This document shows, one piece after another, positions 49,490 to 57,389 of a stretch of DNA of 64,000 nt (its first letter is position 1; every line of letters begins with the position of its first letter). Under the pieces are notes generated by a model. It was not told the DNA's origin and ran no database searches. It saw nothing but the letters and a program-made list of their open reading frames with translations. A program made the translations under genes and the position numbers. Origin of the DNA: Bradyrhizobium diazoefficiens (GTDB lineage: Bacteria; Pseudomonadota; Alphaproteobacteria; Rhizobiales; Xanthobacteraceae); the NCBI RefSeq assembly GCF_016616235.1, contig NZ_CP067100.1, forward strand, positions 5,577,001 through 5,641,000. Direction: 5' to 3'.

Positions 49490-50908
49490 TTGTCTCAAGA
49501 CCTGATCCGCGAAACCGCCTGCACCGTCGTGGACAAGCTGCGCTCGGGCGACGTCTCGCCGCTCGAACTGCTGGATGTGGTGCAGAAGCGCGTCGAGGAG
49601 ATCGACGGCAAGGTCAACGCGCTGCCGACGCTGTGCTTCGATCGCGCGCGCGACAATGCCAAGGCGCTGATGCTGAAGCCGGCCGGCGCGCGCGGCCTGC
49701 TCGCGGGCCTGCCGGTGCCGATCAAGGACCTGACCGATGTTGCGGGTGTCCTGAACACCCAGGGCTCGCCGATCTTCAGGGACAACATCCCCGCAACGTC
49801 CGACCTCATGGTCGAGAATCTCGAAGGCAATGGCGCGGTCGTCTACGCCAAGTCCAACACGCCGGAATTCGGCGCCGGCGCCAACACCTTCAATGAGGTG
49901 TTCGGCGCAACGCTCAATCCCTGGGATACGTCGAAGTCGGCCGCGGGCTCCTCGGGCGGCGCCGCCGTCGCGCTCGCCACCGGCATGGCCTGGCTCGCCC
50001 AGGGCTCCGACATGGGCGGCAGCTTGCGCAGCCCTGCGGCGTTCTGCGGCGTCGTCGGCATGCGCCCGAGCATCGGCCGCGTCGCGCATACCCCGAAATC
50101 GGCGATCGATCGCAATCTCGGCGTGGTCGGCCCGATGGCGCGCAACGTCGAGGATCTCGCGCTGCTGCTGGATGCCATGAGCGGCGACTATGCCGCCGAC
50201 CCGCTGTCGCTGCCGGCACCTCTGACCTCTTTCCTGTCGGCGGCGCAATCCGGCAAGAAGCCGAAGCGCATCGCCTATTCCCCTGATCTCGGCATCACGC
50301 CGGTGGACCCGGAGGTGAAAGCGATCACGCGCAAGGCGGCGGGGCGCTTCGCGGAAGCCGGCGCGATCGTTGAGGAGGCGCATCCAGACTGGCGCGAGGC
50401 ACATGAATGCTTCCACGTGCTGCGTGCCTTCGACTTCGCGATCACCAAGGCCCATCTGCTGCGCACCAGGCGCGATCTGCTCAAGCCCGAGGTGATCTGG
50501 AACATCGAGGAAGGCCTCAAGCTGACCGTCGAGCAGCTCGCGCGCGCCGAGACGCAGCGCGTCGGCATGACCGCGCGCGCCATCGACTTCTTCAAGACCT
50601 ACGATCTGCTACTGACGCCGACCACGATCGTGCCGCCCTTCCCGATTGAGCATCGCTATGTCGCCCAATGCGCCGGCAGGAAATTCGAGAACTACGTCGA
50701 ATGGCTCGGCATCGTCTACGCGATCACGCTTGCCTGCTGCCCGTCGCTGTCACTGCCCTGCGGCTTCACGGCTTCCGGGCTGCCGGTGGGCGTGCAGGTC
50801 GTCGGCGCCCCGCGCGCGGATGCGCAGGTGATCGCGGGTGCAAAGGTGCTGGAGGATATTCTGGGGCTGCGCGGGACGACACCGATCGATCCGAAGGTGA
50901 CGAAGTAA
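49490..50908 (+). CDS. Amidase (amidase-signature family)
   Basis: Amide hydrolase of 472 aa with the Ser-cisSer-Lys triad. The Lys lies in VPIKDLTDVAG (about 76-86); the glycine/serine-rich signature AAGSSGGAAVALATGMAWLA (about 150-169) carries the cis-Ser, and GSDMGGSLRSPAAFCG the nucleophile Ser (about 177). The start is a TTG at 49490, with AGGAG eight bases upstream, encoding MSQDLIRETACTVV. Family members act on aryl, aliphatic or peptide amides and on Glu-tRNA; GatA is unlikely because no gatBC is adjacent. Downstream of the atypical SDR and probably cotranscribed with it. Confidence 0.9.
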   Translation: MSQDLIRETACTVVDKLRSGDVSPLELLDVVQKRVEEIDGKVNALPTLCFDRARDNAKALMLKPAGARGLLAGLPVPIKDLTDVAGVLNTQGSPIFRDNIPATSDLMVENLEGNGAVVYAKSNTPEFGAGANTFNEVFGATLNPWDTSKSAAGSSGGAAVALATGMAWLAQGSDMGGSLRSPAAFCGVVGMRPSIGRVAHTPKSAIDRNLGVVGPMARNVEDLALLLDAMSGDYAADPLSLPAPLTSFLSAAQSGKKPKRIAYSPDLGITPVDPEVKAITRKAAGRFAEAGAIVEEAHPDWREAHECFHVLRAFDFAITKAHLLRTRRDLLKPEVIWNIEEGLKLTVEQLARAETQRVGMTARAIDFFKTYDLLLTPTTIVPPFPIEHRYVAQCAGRKFENYVEWLGIVYAITLACCPSLSLPCGFTASGLPVGVQVVGAPRADAQVIAGAKVLEDILGLRGTTPIDPKVTK

Positions 50909-50913
50909 CCTCT

Positions 50914-51060
50914 TGCGTGGCCCGGACGCAGCGCAGCGCCCCTTCGGCGGTGCGCTGCAGAGCCGGGGCCCACGTCTCCACGACTTCCCGTGCATCCCTG
51001 GGTCCCGGCTCTGCGGTGCAGCGCTATCGCGCTGCACCGCAGAGCCGGGACACGCAAGGG
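50914..51060. repeat. Palindromic intergenic repeat, family 4, copy 2
   Basis: GCGTGGCCCGGACGCAGCGC ... AGAGCCGGGGCCCACGTCTC ... GGGTCCCGGCTCTGCGGTGC AGCGCTATCGCGCTGCACCG CAGAGCCGGGACACG. Contains a strong inner hairpin TGCGGTGCAGCG/CGCTGCACCGCA. Located between the convergent amidase and aapM genes; relative of 6949-7090. Confidence 0.8.
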
Positions 51061-51062
51061 GA

Positions 51063-52169
51063 TCACCGCTCGCGCGTCGCTTCCAGGCTGCGGCTGTAGC
51101 GGGACATCGCGAAACAGAACACGAAGTAGATCGCGGCGACGAAGATGTAGACTTCGACCGAGAACTGCTGCCATGCGGGATCGATGATCGCCGTCTTCGC
51201 AGTCGTCAAGAGGTCGAAGATGCCGATGATCAGCACAAGGCTGGTGTCCTTGAAGAAGGCGATGAAGGTGTTGACCAGCGGAGGGATCACGTGGCGGATC
51301 GCCTGCGGCAGGATGATGAGCCGGTGCTTGCGCCAGTAGGACAGCCCCAGCGCGTCGGCCGCCTCGGATTGCCCGCGTGGCACGGCCTGGAGGCCGCCGC
51401 GGATGACTTCGGCAAGATAGGCGCCCGCGAACAGGATGATCGCGATCTGCGCGCGCAGCAGCTTGTCGATGTTGAACCCCGCCGGCATGAACAGCGGAAA
51501 CATCACGCTCGCCATGAACAAGAGGCTGACCAGCGGCACGCCGCGGATCAGCTCGACATAGAGCACGCTGAGCGAGCGGATCGCCGGCAGTTTTGAACGT
51601 CGGCCGAGCGCCACGAGGATGCCGAGCGGGAAGCCGAATGCCAATCCAAAGGTCGCTAGGATCAACGTCACCGGCAACCCGCCCCAGCGGTCCTGCGAGA
51701 CGAACGAGAGCCCGAATACGCCGCCCCACATCAGCACGCTGATCAGCGCCAGCGCGCCAATCCAGAGATAGGCCAGCTCCCGCCGCCACAGCGCGCGGCG
51801 GGTCGAGAGATAGAACAGCGCAATGAACAGCACGACCGACAGCGCCGGGCGCCACTGCTCGTCGAACGGATAGGTGCCGAACAGGATGAATCGGTACTTT
51901 TCGGGGATGATCGCCCAGCAGGCGCCGACGCCGCGCGCCGCGCGGCAGGCGCTGGAATCGCTCGCCGGCGTGATCCAGACAGCATTGGCGATACCCCATT
52001 GCACGAAGCTGAAGATGCCCTTGGCGAGCAGCGCCAGCAGCACGACCGTGAGGATGCCGTTCGGGATCGACGAGAACAAATTGGTGCGCAGCCAGCGCAA
52101 CACGGGATTGCCGCCTTGCGGGCGCCGTGCTGTGCGTGGTGCATCGGGGATGTCGGTGATCGCCGTCAT
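51063..52169 (-). CDS. aapM: General L-amino acid ABC permease AapM
   Basis: Inner-membrane subunit of 368 aa with the long cytoplasmic-periplasmic insertion typical of AapM (CWAIIPEKYRFILFGTYP at about 96-113). The coupling EAA loop is GGLQAVPRGQSEAADALGL (about 257-275), and the C-terminal region LRRHVIPP-like (AIRHVIPPLVNTFIAFFKDT) is diagnostic. It pairs with AapQ, whose stop lies 2 bp upstream. The ATP-binding partner AapP is not downstream: a palindromic repeat and the convergent amidase gene follow directly. It therefore depends on an ATPase encoded elsewhere. Confidence 0.93.
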   Translation of the reverse strand: MTAITDIPDAPRTARRPQGGNPVLRWLRTNLFSSIPNGILTVVLLALLAKGIFSFVQWGIANAVWITPASDSSACRAARGVGACWAIIPEKYRFILFGTYPFDEQWRPALSVVLFIALFYLSTRRALWRRELAYLWIGALALISVLMWGGVFGLSFVSQDRWGGLPVTLILATFGLAFGFPLGILVALGRRSKLPAIRSLSVLYVELIRGVPLVSLLFMASVMFPLFMPAGFNIDKLLRAQIAIILFAGAYLAEVIRGGLQAVPRGQSEAADALGLSYWRKHRLIILPQAIRHVIPPLVNTFIAFFKDTSLVLIIGIFDLLTTAKTAIIDPAWQQFSVEVYIFVAAIYFVFCFAMSRYSRSLEATRER

Positions 52170-52171
52170 GC

Positions 52172-53359
52172 TCAGCGCTCCACCAGCGCGATGCGCGCGT
52201 TGTACCAGTTCATGAAGAAGCTGATGGACAGGCTAATGGTCAGGAACACCGCCATGATCAGCGCGATCGCTTCGATCGCCTGTCCGGTCTGGTTCAGCGT
52301 GGTGTTGGCGACCGAGACCACGTCCTGGTAGCCGATCGCGACCGCGAGCGACGAGTTCTTGGTCAGATTGAGATACTGGCTCGTCATCGGCGGCACGATG
52401 ACGCGCAGCGCCTGCGGCAGGATGATCTGGCGCAGCATGAAGCTGCGGCGGAGGCCGAGCGCATTGGCGGCGTCCCACTGCCCGCGCGGCACCGACTGGA
52501 TGCCGCTGCGCACGATCTCGGCGATGAAGGCCGAGGTGTAGGTGACGAGCGCAATCAGCAGCGCAAAATATTCCGGCGCGAGCGTCAGCCCGCCGACGAA
52601 ATTGAAGCCATGCAGCTCCGGCCATTCGATTGTCCAGGACACGCCAAGCAAAAGCGAGACTGCCGCCGGCAGTGCAAAGACGAGACCAAGCGCGAAGGGC
52701 CAGGCCGGCCGCGGCCTGCCGTCGCGCATCTGCTCCGCGATCAACCGTCGCCGGATGACATAAAACACGACAAGCCCGAGCGCGGCCGTGCCGAGCACCC
52801 AGAGCTGCGGCGCTGCGATCGGGATCGCCGGCAGGATCAGGCCGCGATTGGACAGGAACACGCCTTCGACCGGCCGCCACGCCGCCCGCGCGGCCGGCAG
52901 CGCCTGCATCAGCACGTACCAGAACAGCAGTTGGAGCAGCAACGGGATGTCGCGCAGCGTTTCGACGTAGACGGCGGCGAGCCGCGACAACAACCAGTTC
53001 GTCGATAACCGCGAGATGCCGATCAGCGTGCCCAGGACAGTCGCGAGCACGATGCCGATCACGGCGACGCGCAAGGTGTTGGCGATGCCGACGACGAAGG
53101 CCCAGAGGTAACTGTCTCTTGGATTGTAGGCGAGCAGGCTGTCGGCAATGGGCATGCCGGCCTCGCGGCCGAGGAAGGCAAAGCCGGTCGTGATGCGGCG
53201 GGCCGTGAGATTGGTGACGGTATTGGACCAGAGGAAGGCGATGACCGCGACAGCGATGCCGACCACCAGCACCTGCCAGAACAGGCCTTTCAGCTCGCGG
53301 GGGCCCCAAGCACCGAACAAGCGGCGGCGCGGCGGCGGTCTCGGCGTGTCCGATGTCAC
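52172..53359 (-). CDS. aapQ: General L-amino acid ABC permease AapQ
   Basis: Inner-membrane subunit of 395 aa; N-terminal WSNTVTNLTARRITTGFAFL (about 44-63) and the long periplasmic insertion are AapQ features. EAA loop SGIQSVPRGQWDAANALGL (about 290-308). The start is a GTG at 53359 (GTGACATCG). First gene of the aapQM operon, divergent from the RpiR regulator by 87 bp, with an inverted repeat in the gap that could control both. Forms the transmembrane channel with AapM and takes substrate from AapJ. Confidence 0.93.
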   Translation of the reverse strand: MTSDTPRPPPRRRLFGAWGPRELKGLFWQVLVVGIAVAVIAFLWSNTVTNLTARRITTGFAFLGREAGMPIADSLLAYNPRDSYLWAFVVGIANTLRVAVIGIVLATVLGTLIGISRLSTNWLLSRLAAVYVETLRDIPLLLQLLFWYVLMQALPAARAAWRPVEGVFLSNRGLILPAIPIAAPQLWVLGTAALGLVVFYVIRRRLIAEQMRDGRPRPAWPFALGLVFALPAAVSLLLGVSWTIEWPELHGFNFVGGLTLAPEYFALLIALVTYTSAFIAEIVRSGIQSVPRGQWDAANALGLRRSFMLRQIILPQALRVIVPPMTSQYLNLTKNSSLAVAIGYQDVVSVANTTLNQTGQAIEAIALIMAVFLTISLSISFFMNWYNARIALVER

Positions 53360-53409
53360 AGCACAAAAATCCTTCTCAAGAGCAATGATTTCCGGCGGCG
53401 CACGTCAAC

Positions 53410-53438
53410 TGTTGCACCAATCTCGAATTCATGCAACA
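53410..53438. promoter_or_regulatory. Inverted repeat, probable RpiR operator
   Basis: TGTTGCA-(15 bp)-TGCAACA, perfect 7-bp arms whose centres are 22 bp apart (two helical turns). It lies in the 87-bp gap between aapQ and the RpiR gene and ends 8 bp before the RpiR ATG. No Shine-Dalgarno-like sequence is visible between the repeat and the ATG, so bound regulator would also cover the translation start. Confidence 0.6.
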
Positions 53439-53446
53439 AATGTTTC

Positions 53447-54319
53447 ATGGCCGAGCCCGCGAAATCCTCGCCGCTGAGCGAACTGCGCATCGCATTGCCA
53501 TCGCTCCCCCTGCGCTTGCAGGAGGTCGGCCGCTTCGTCGCCGCCAATGACTACGACGCCACCACCCGTTCGATGCGCGATCTCGCGGCGGAAGCCGGCG
53601 CCGATCCCGCCGCTTTCACCCGGCTTGCCAAGGCGATCGGCTATTCCGGCTGGGACGAGTTGCGCGCGGCGCTGACGGAAGCGCGGCGGCCGTCGCAGAC
53701 CTCGCCCTTCTCCGGCCGCGCCAGGAGCCGCCGCCACGGCCCCAATGCTGACATCGCCCTCGTCATCGACAAGCTCGCGGCCGAGGCCGCCGGTCTTTCG
53801 CGGATCCAGGCCCAGCCGATCGCGCAGGCGGCCCGGGCGCTCCACGACGCCAAGCGAATCTGGATCGCCGGCTATCGCAGCTGCCGCAGCGTCGCGGAGC
53901 TCTTGAACTACGAGCTCAGACTGTTCCGCCCTGAACAGGTGCAGCTTGTCGGCGCATCCGGCCCTGACGATCTCGACCTCGGCGCCTTTCGTCCCGGCGA
54001 AGCCGTGATCGTCATCGGCTTCCTGCCCTACACCCATGCGAGCGTTCGCGTCGCACAGGCCGCCTATCGCGCCGGCGCGACGCTGATCGCCATCGCCGAC
54101 AGCCTCGCAGCCCCCATGGCCGAAGGCGCCGACCACGTGCTGCTGTATGAGGCGGCCTCCTCCCCCGGCTTCTTTCCCAGTCTCACCGGCGCCATCGCGA
54201 TCGCGCAGTCGCTCGCCGCGGTGACGTTCTCGCTCGGCGGCGTGGCCGCGAAGAAGCGCCTGGAACATACCGAGGCGCGGCTCGCCGCGGCCTCGACCTA
54301 CGTCTCAGAGAAAGGTTGA
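53447..54319 (+). CDS. MurR/RpiR family transcriptional regulator
   Basis: 290-aa regulator. The N-terminal HTH_6 domain (about 10-80) includes LRLQEVGRFVAANDYDATTR SMRDLAAEAGADPAAFTRLAKAIGY, and the SIS sugar/phospho-ligand domain spans about 115-245 with ARALHDAKRIWIAGYRSCRS and AVIVIGFLPYTHASV. Related regulators next to amino-acid catabolic genes have been noted, so the ligand need not be a sugar. Divergent from aapQM and upstream of the aminotransferase gene by 3 bp, so it is the first gene of the plus-strand operon and very likely controls both sides through the inverted repeat. Confidence 0.92.
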   Translation: MAEPAKSSPLSELRIALPSLPLRLQEVGRFVAANDYDATTRSMRDLAAEAGADPAAFTRLAKAIGYSGWDELRAALTEARRPSQTSPFSGRARSRRHGPNADIALVIDKLAAEAAGLSRIQAQPIAQAARALHDAKRIWIAGYRSCRSVAELLNYELRLFRPEQVQLVGASGPDDLDLGAFRPGEAVIVIGFLPYTHASVRVAQAAYRAGATLIAIADSLAAPMAEGADHVLLYEAASSPGFFPSLTGAIAIAQSLAAVTFSLGGVAAKKRLEHTEARLAAASTYVSEKG

Positions 54320-54322
54320 CCC

Positions 54323-55672
54323 ATGGCCGCTCGCACCAGCCGCGTGCTGCACCGCTCGCTCCGCGAAACGCCGCCGAAGGCGATCGGCGGCGAAGGCGTC
54401 TATCTCTTCGCCGAGGACGGGCGGTGGATGATCGATGCCTCCGGCGGCGCGGCGGTCTCCTGCCTCGGACACCAGCATCCGCGCGTGATCGCGGCGATCG
54501 CGAAGCAGGCTTCGACGCTGGCCTATGCACACACGGCGTTCTTCTCATCCGAGCCGGCCGAGGCGCTGGCCGAGCGGCTGGTCGGGCACGAGCCCGGAGG
54601 CCTCGCCTACGCCTATTTCGTCAGCGGCGGGTCGGAGGCGATCGAAGCCAGCATCAAGCTGGCGCGGCAATATTTCATCGAGCGCGGCGAGCCACAGCGG
54701 CAGCATTTCATCGCGCGGCGGCAGAGCTACCACGGCAACACGCTGGGCGCGTTGGCCGCCGGCGGCAATGCCTGGCGGCGCGCGCCGTATGCGCCGCTGC
54801 TCTCGGCTGCGTTCAGTCACGTGACGCCGGCTTTCGCCTATCATGAGAAGCACGAGGGTGAATCCGATGCGCAATTCGTGGCGCGGCTGGCCGCCGAGCT
54901 CGAGGCCGAGTTTCAGCGGCTCGGTCCCGATACCATCGCAGCGTTCCTTGCCGAACCGGTCGTCGGCGCCACTGCCGGTGCCGTGACCGCGCCGGACGGC
55001 TACTTCAAGGCGGTGCGCGAGATCTGCGACCGGCATGGCGCGCTGCTCATCCTCGACGAGGTCATGAGCGGCATGGGCCGCACCGGCACCACCCATGCCT
55101 GGGAGCAGGAAGGCATTGCGCCCGACATCCAGGCGATCGCAAAGGGGCTCGGCGGCGGCTACCAGCCGATCGGCGCGATGCTCGCGAGCAGAGAGATCAT
55201 CGACACCATCCGTGCAGGCTCCGGTGCGTTCCAGCACGGCCATACTTATCTGGCGCATCCCCTCGCCTGCGCGGCCGCGCTTGCGGTGCAGAATGTGATC
55301 CGCGAGGACCGCCTGCTCGACCGCGTCAAGGAACGCGGCAGGCAGCTCGAGCAGCGGCTGACCGAGCGCTTCGGCAATCACCGCCATGTCGGCGACATCA
55401 GGGGACGCGGCCTGTTCTGGGCGATCGAGCTCGTCGCCGATCGCGCCAGCCGCACCTCGTTCGATCCGGCGCTGAAGCTGAACCAGAAGATCAAGGCGGA
55501 AGCGTTCGCTGGGGGGCTCGGCTGCTATCCCGGCGGCGGCACCGCGGACGGCGTCCGCGGCGACCACGTGCTGCTGGCGCCGCCCTATATCGCCTCCGCC
55601 GAGGAGATCGATCAGATCGTCGACAAGCTCGGCACGGCCGTCGACAACGTGTTGCGTAGTGTCAATCACTGA
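54323..55672 (+). CDS. Class III aminotransferase
   Basis: PLP-dependent omega-aminotransferase of 449 aa (subgroup II). GGSEAIEASIKLAR (about 108-121) binds PLP phosphate, LLILDEVMSGMGRTG (about 235-249) carries the Asp contacting the pyridine N, and K274 in AIAKGLGGGYQPIG is the Schiff-base lysine. Typical substrates are omega-amino acids, beta-alanine-like compounds, GABA or taurine; the annotation as aspartate aminotransferase in relatives is by family only. Start 3 bp after the RpiR stop; followed 12 bp later by aapJ. The pairing with an amino-acid transporter suggests that the imported compound is transaminated first. Confidence 0.92.
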   Translation: MAARTSRVLHRSLRETPPKAIGGEGVYLFAEDGRWMIDASGGAAVSCLGHQHPRVIAAIAKQASTLAYAHTAFFSSEPAEALAERLVGHEPGGLAYAYFVSGGSEAIEASIKLARQYFIERGEPQRQHFIARRQSYHGNTLGALAAGGNAWRRAPYAPLLSAAFSHVTPAFAYHEKHEGESDAQFVARLAAELEAEFQRLGPDTIAAFLAEPVVGATAGAVTAPDGYFKAVREICDRHGALLILDEVMSGMGRTGTTHAWEQEGIAPDIQAIAKGLGGGYQPIGAMLASREIIDTIRAGSGAFQHGHTYLAHPLACAAALAVQNVIREDRLLDRVKERGRQLEQRLTERFGNHRHVGDIRGRGLFWAIELVADRASRTSFDPALKLNQKIKAEAFAGGLGCYPGGGTADGVRGDHVLLAPPYIASAEEIDQIVDKLGTAVDNVLRSVNH

Positions 55673-55684
55673 GGGGAGACGTGC

Positions 55685-56698
55685 ATGATGAGGAAAGTGG
55701 TTATCGCAGCGGGCGTGCTCGCAGCATCGACGGTGGTCGCGTCGGCGGCGACGCTCGACACGGTGAAGAGCCGCGGTACGTTGATATGCGGCGTCAGCGC
55801 CGGCTTTGCCGGCTTCTCGGCGCCGGACTCGCAAGGCAATTACAAAGGTCTCGACGTCGACTATTGCCGGGCGCTCGCGGCCGGCGTGCTCGGTGATCCC
55901 AACAAGGTGCGCTACGTCGCGCTGACGGCGCAGAACCGTTTCACCGCGCTGCAGTCGGGCGAAATCGACGTGCTCTACCGCAACTCGACCCAGACATATC
56001 TGCGCGGCGTGACGCTCGGCTTGCGCCAGGGCCCGATCAACTTCTACGACGGCCAGGGTTTTGTGGTGAAGAAGGACCTCGGCGTGAAGGAGCTGAAGGA
56101 CCTCAAGGGCGCCACCGTCTGCGTCGCGCAGGGCACCACGCATGAAGTGACGCTCGGCGATTACGGCCGTGCCAACGGCATCGACTGGAAGCCGCTGGTG
56201 TTCGACCGCGTCGACACCATGTACCAGACCTTCTTCGGCGGCCGCTGCGATGCCATGACCCAGGACGCTTCCGCGCTCGCCGGCGCGGTGACGACCGCGG
56301 CGCCCAATCCGGCCGACTACGTCGTGCTGCCGCAAACCATCAGCAAGGAGCCGCTCGGCCCCTTCACCCGCAACGGCGACGAAGTCTGGAGCGACATCAT
56401 CACCTGGCTGCATTATGGCCTGATCGAGGCCGAGGAGCTCGGCGTGACGCAGGCCAATGTCGACGAGATGGCGAAGTCGCAGACGCCGGCGATCCAGCGC
56501 CTTTTGGGTGCCTCCGGCGATCTCGGCTCGCGGCTCGGCCTCGAAAACAAATGGCTGGCCACCGCGATCAAGGCCACCGGCAATTACGGCGAGATCTACG
56601 AGCGCAATGTCGGCAAGGCGAGCCCGCTGAAGCTTGAGCGCGGCCTCAACGGCCTCTGGAGCAAAGGCGGCTTGATGTACGCGCTGCCGTTCAAGTAA
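55685..56698 (+). CDS. aapJ: General L-amino acid ABC binding protein AapJ
   Basis: Periplasmic binding protein of 337 aa. Sec signal peptide in residues 1-22 (RKVVIAAGVLAASTVVASA, AxA cleavage), then TLDTVKSRGTLICGVSAGFA GFSAPD, the AapJ start. LTAQNRFTALQSGEIDVLYR NSTQTYLR (about 75-102) and the C-terminal ERNVGKASPLKLERGLNGLW are characteristic. ATGATG at 55685 with GGGGAGACG upstream. It delivers substrate to AapQM, which lie on the opposite strand 2.3 kb away; the usual contiguous aapJQMP order is broken. Which amino acid is bound is unknown. Confidence 0.93.
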   Translation: MMRKVVIAAGVLAASTVVASAATLDTVKSRGTLICGVSAGFAGFSAPDSQGNYKGLDVDYCRALAAGVLGDPNKVRYVALTAQNRFTALQSGEIDVLYRNSTQTYLRGVTLGLRQGPINFYDGQGFVVKKDLGVKELKDLKGATVCVAQGTTHEVTLGDYGRANGIDWKPLVFDRVDTMYQTFFGGRCDAMTQDASALAGAVTTAAPNPADYVVLPQTISKEPLGPFTRNGDEVWSDIITWLHYGLIEAEELGVTQANVDEMAKSQTPAIQRLLGASGDLGSRLGLENKWLATAIKATGNYGEIYERNVGKASPLKLERGLNGLWSKGGLMYALPFK

Positions 56699-56711
56699 GC
56701 ACCACTCTTCG

Positions 56712-56737
56712 CCTCTCCCCGTAAGAACGGGGAGAGG
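56712..56737. repeat. Short hairpin, half unit of repeat family 3
   Basis: CCTCTCCCCGT-AAGA-ACGGGGAGAGG, 11-bp stem, between aapJ and the racemase gene in the same direction. It lacks a T-run, so it is more likely an mRNA-stabilising or attenuating hairpin than a full terminator. Confidence 0.7.
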
Positions 56738-56750
56738 GAGAGAGATACCG

Positions 56751-57389
56751 ATGCGCATCGCCCTGATCCACGCCCTCAAGCATTCCATCGCCCCGATCGA
56801 GGCGGCGTTCGCGCAGGCGTGGCCGGACGCGCGGCTGATGAACCTGCTCGATGACAGCCTGTCGGCGGATCTGGCGCGCGATGGTGCGCTCAATGATGCC
56901 ATGACCGATCGCTTTCTCGCCCTCGGCGATTACGCAGCGGCGACCGGCGCCAATGCGATGCTGTTCACCTGCTCGGCCTTCGGCCCCTGCATCGAGGCGG
57001 TGGCGCGGGCGCATGCGCCGATGCCGGTGCTCAAGCCGAATGAGGCCATGATCGAGCGTGCTGTGACGATGGGCAAGCGCATCGGCCTGCTCTCGACCTT
57101 CCGGCCGACGCTGGCCTCGATGCCGCCGGAGTTTCCGGCCTCCGTCCAGGTCGTGCCGAAGCTTGCCGAAGGCGCATTGGCGGCGCTCGACCGCGGCGAT
57201 CGTGCAACGCACGACCGGCTGATTGCGGAAGCCTCGCGGGACTTGCGCGATTGCGATGTCATTGCGCTGGCGCAGTTCAGCATCGCGGCGACCGCCCCGC
57301 TGGTCGCGGAGGCCACCGGCTGTCCCGTCGTGACGACGCCCGACAGCGCGGTCGAGAAGCTGATGCGGCTGCTGAAAGTGACAGCCTAA
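56751..57389 (+). CDS. Aspartate/glutamate racemase family protein
   Basis: Cofactor-independent racemase/decarboxylase fold, 212 aa. Two facing cysteines are expected as acid/base; C74 in LFTCSAFGP and C191 in ATGCPVVTTPDSAVEKL are at the right places, with an additional C80. Relatives include aspartate, glutamate and hydantoin racemases and arylmalonate decarboxylase. With transporter and aminotransferase genes upstream, it may interconvert the enantiomers of the imported amino acid. ATG at 56751 after GGGAGAGAGATACC. Its stop overlaps the convergent TetR gene by 4 bp. Confidence 0.88.
   Translation: MRIALIHALKHSIAPIEAAFAQAWPDARLMNLLDDSLSADLARDGALNDAMTDRFLALGDYAAATGANAMLFTCSAFGPCIEAVARAHAPMPVLKPNEAMIERAVTMGKRIGLLSTFRPTLASMPPEFPASVQVVPKLAEGALAALDRGDRATHDRLIAEASRDLRDCDVIALAQFSIAATAPLVAEATGCPVVTTPDSAVEKLMRLLKVTA

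Noticed and set aside
54545..56902. Very long minus-strand open frame (785 codons) opposite the aminotransferase and aapJ genes
   Set aside because: It is antisense to two well-conserved genes and has the Arg/His/Ala-rich, low-complexity composition typical of shadow frames in DNA rich in G+C.
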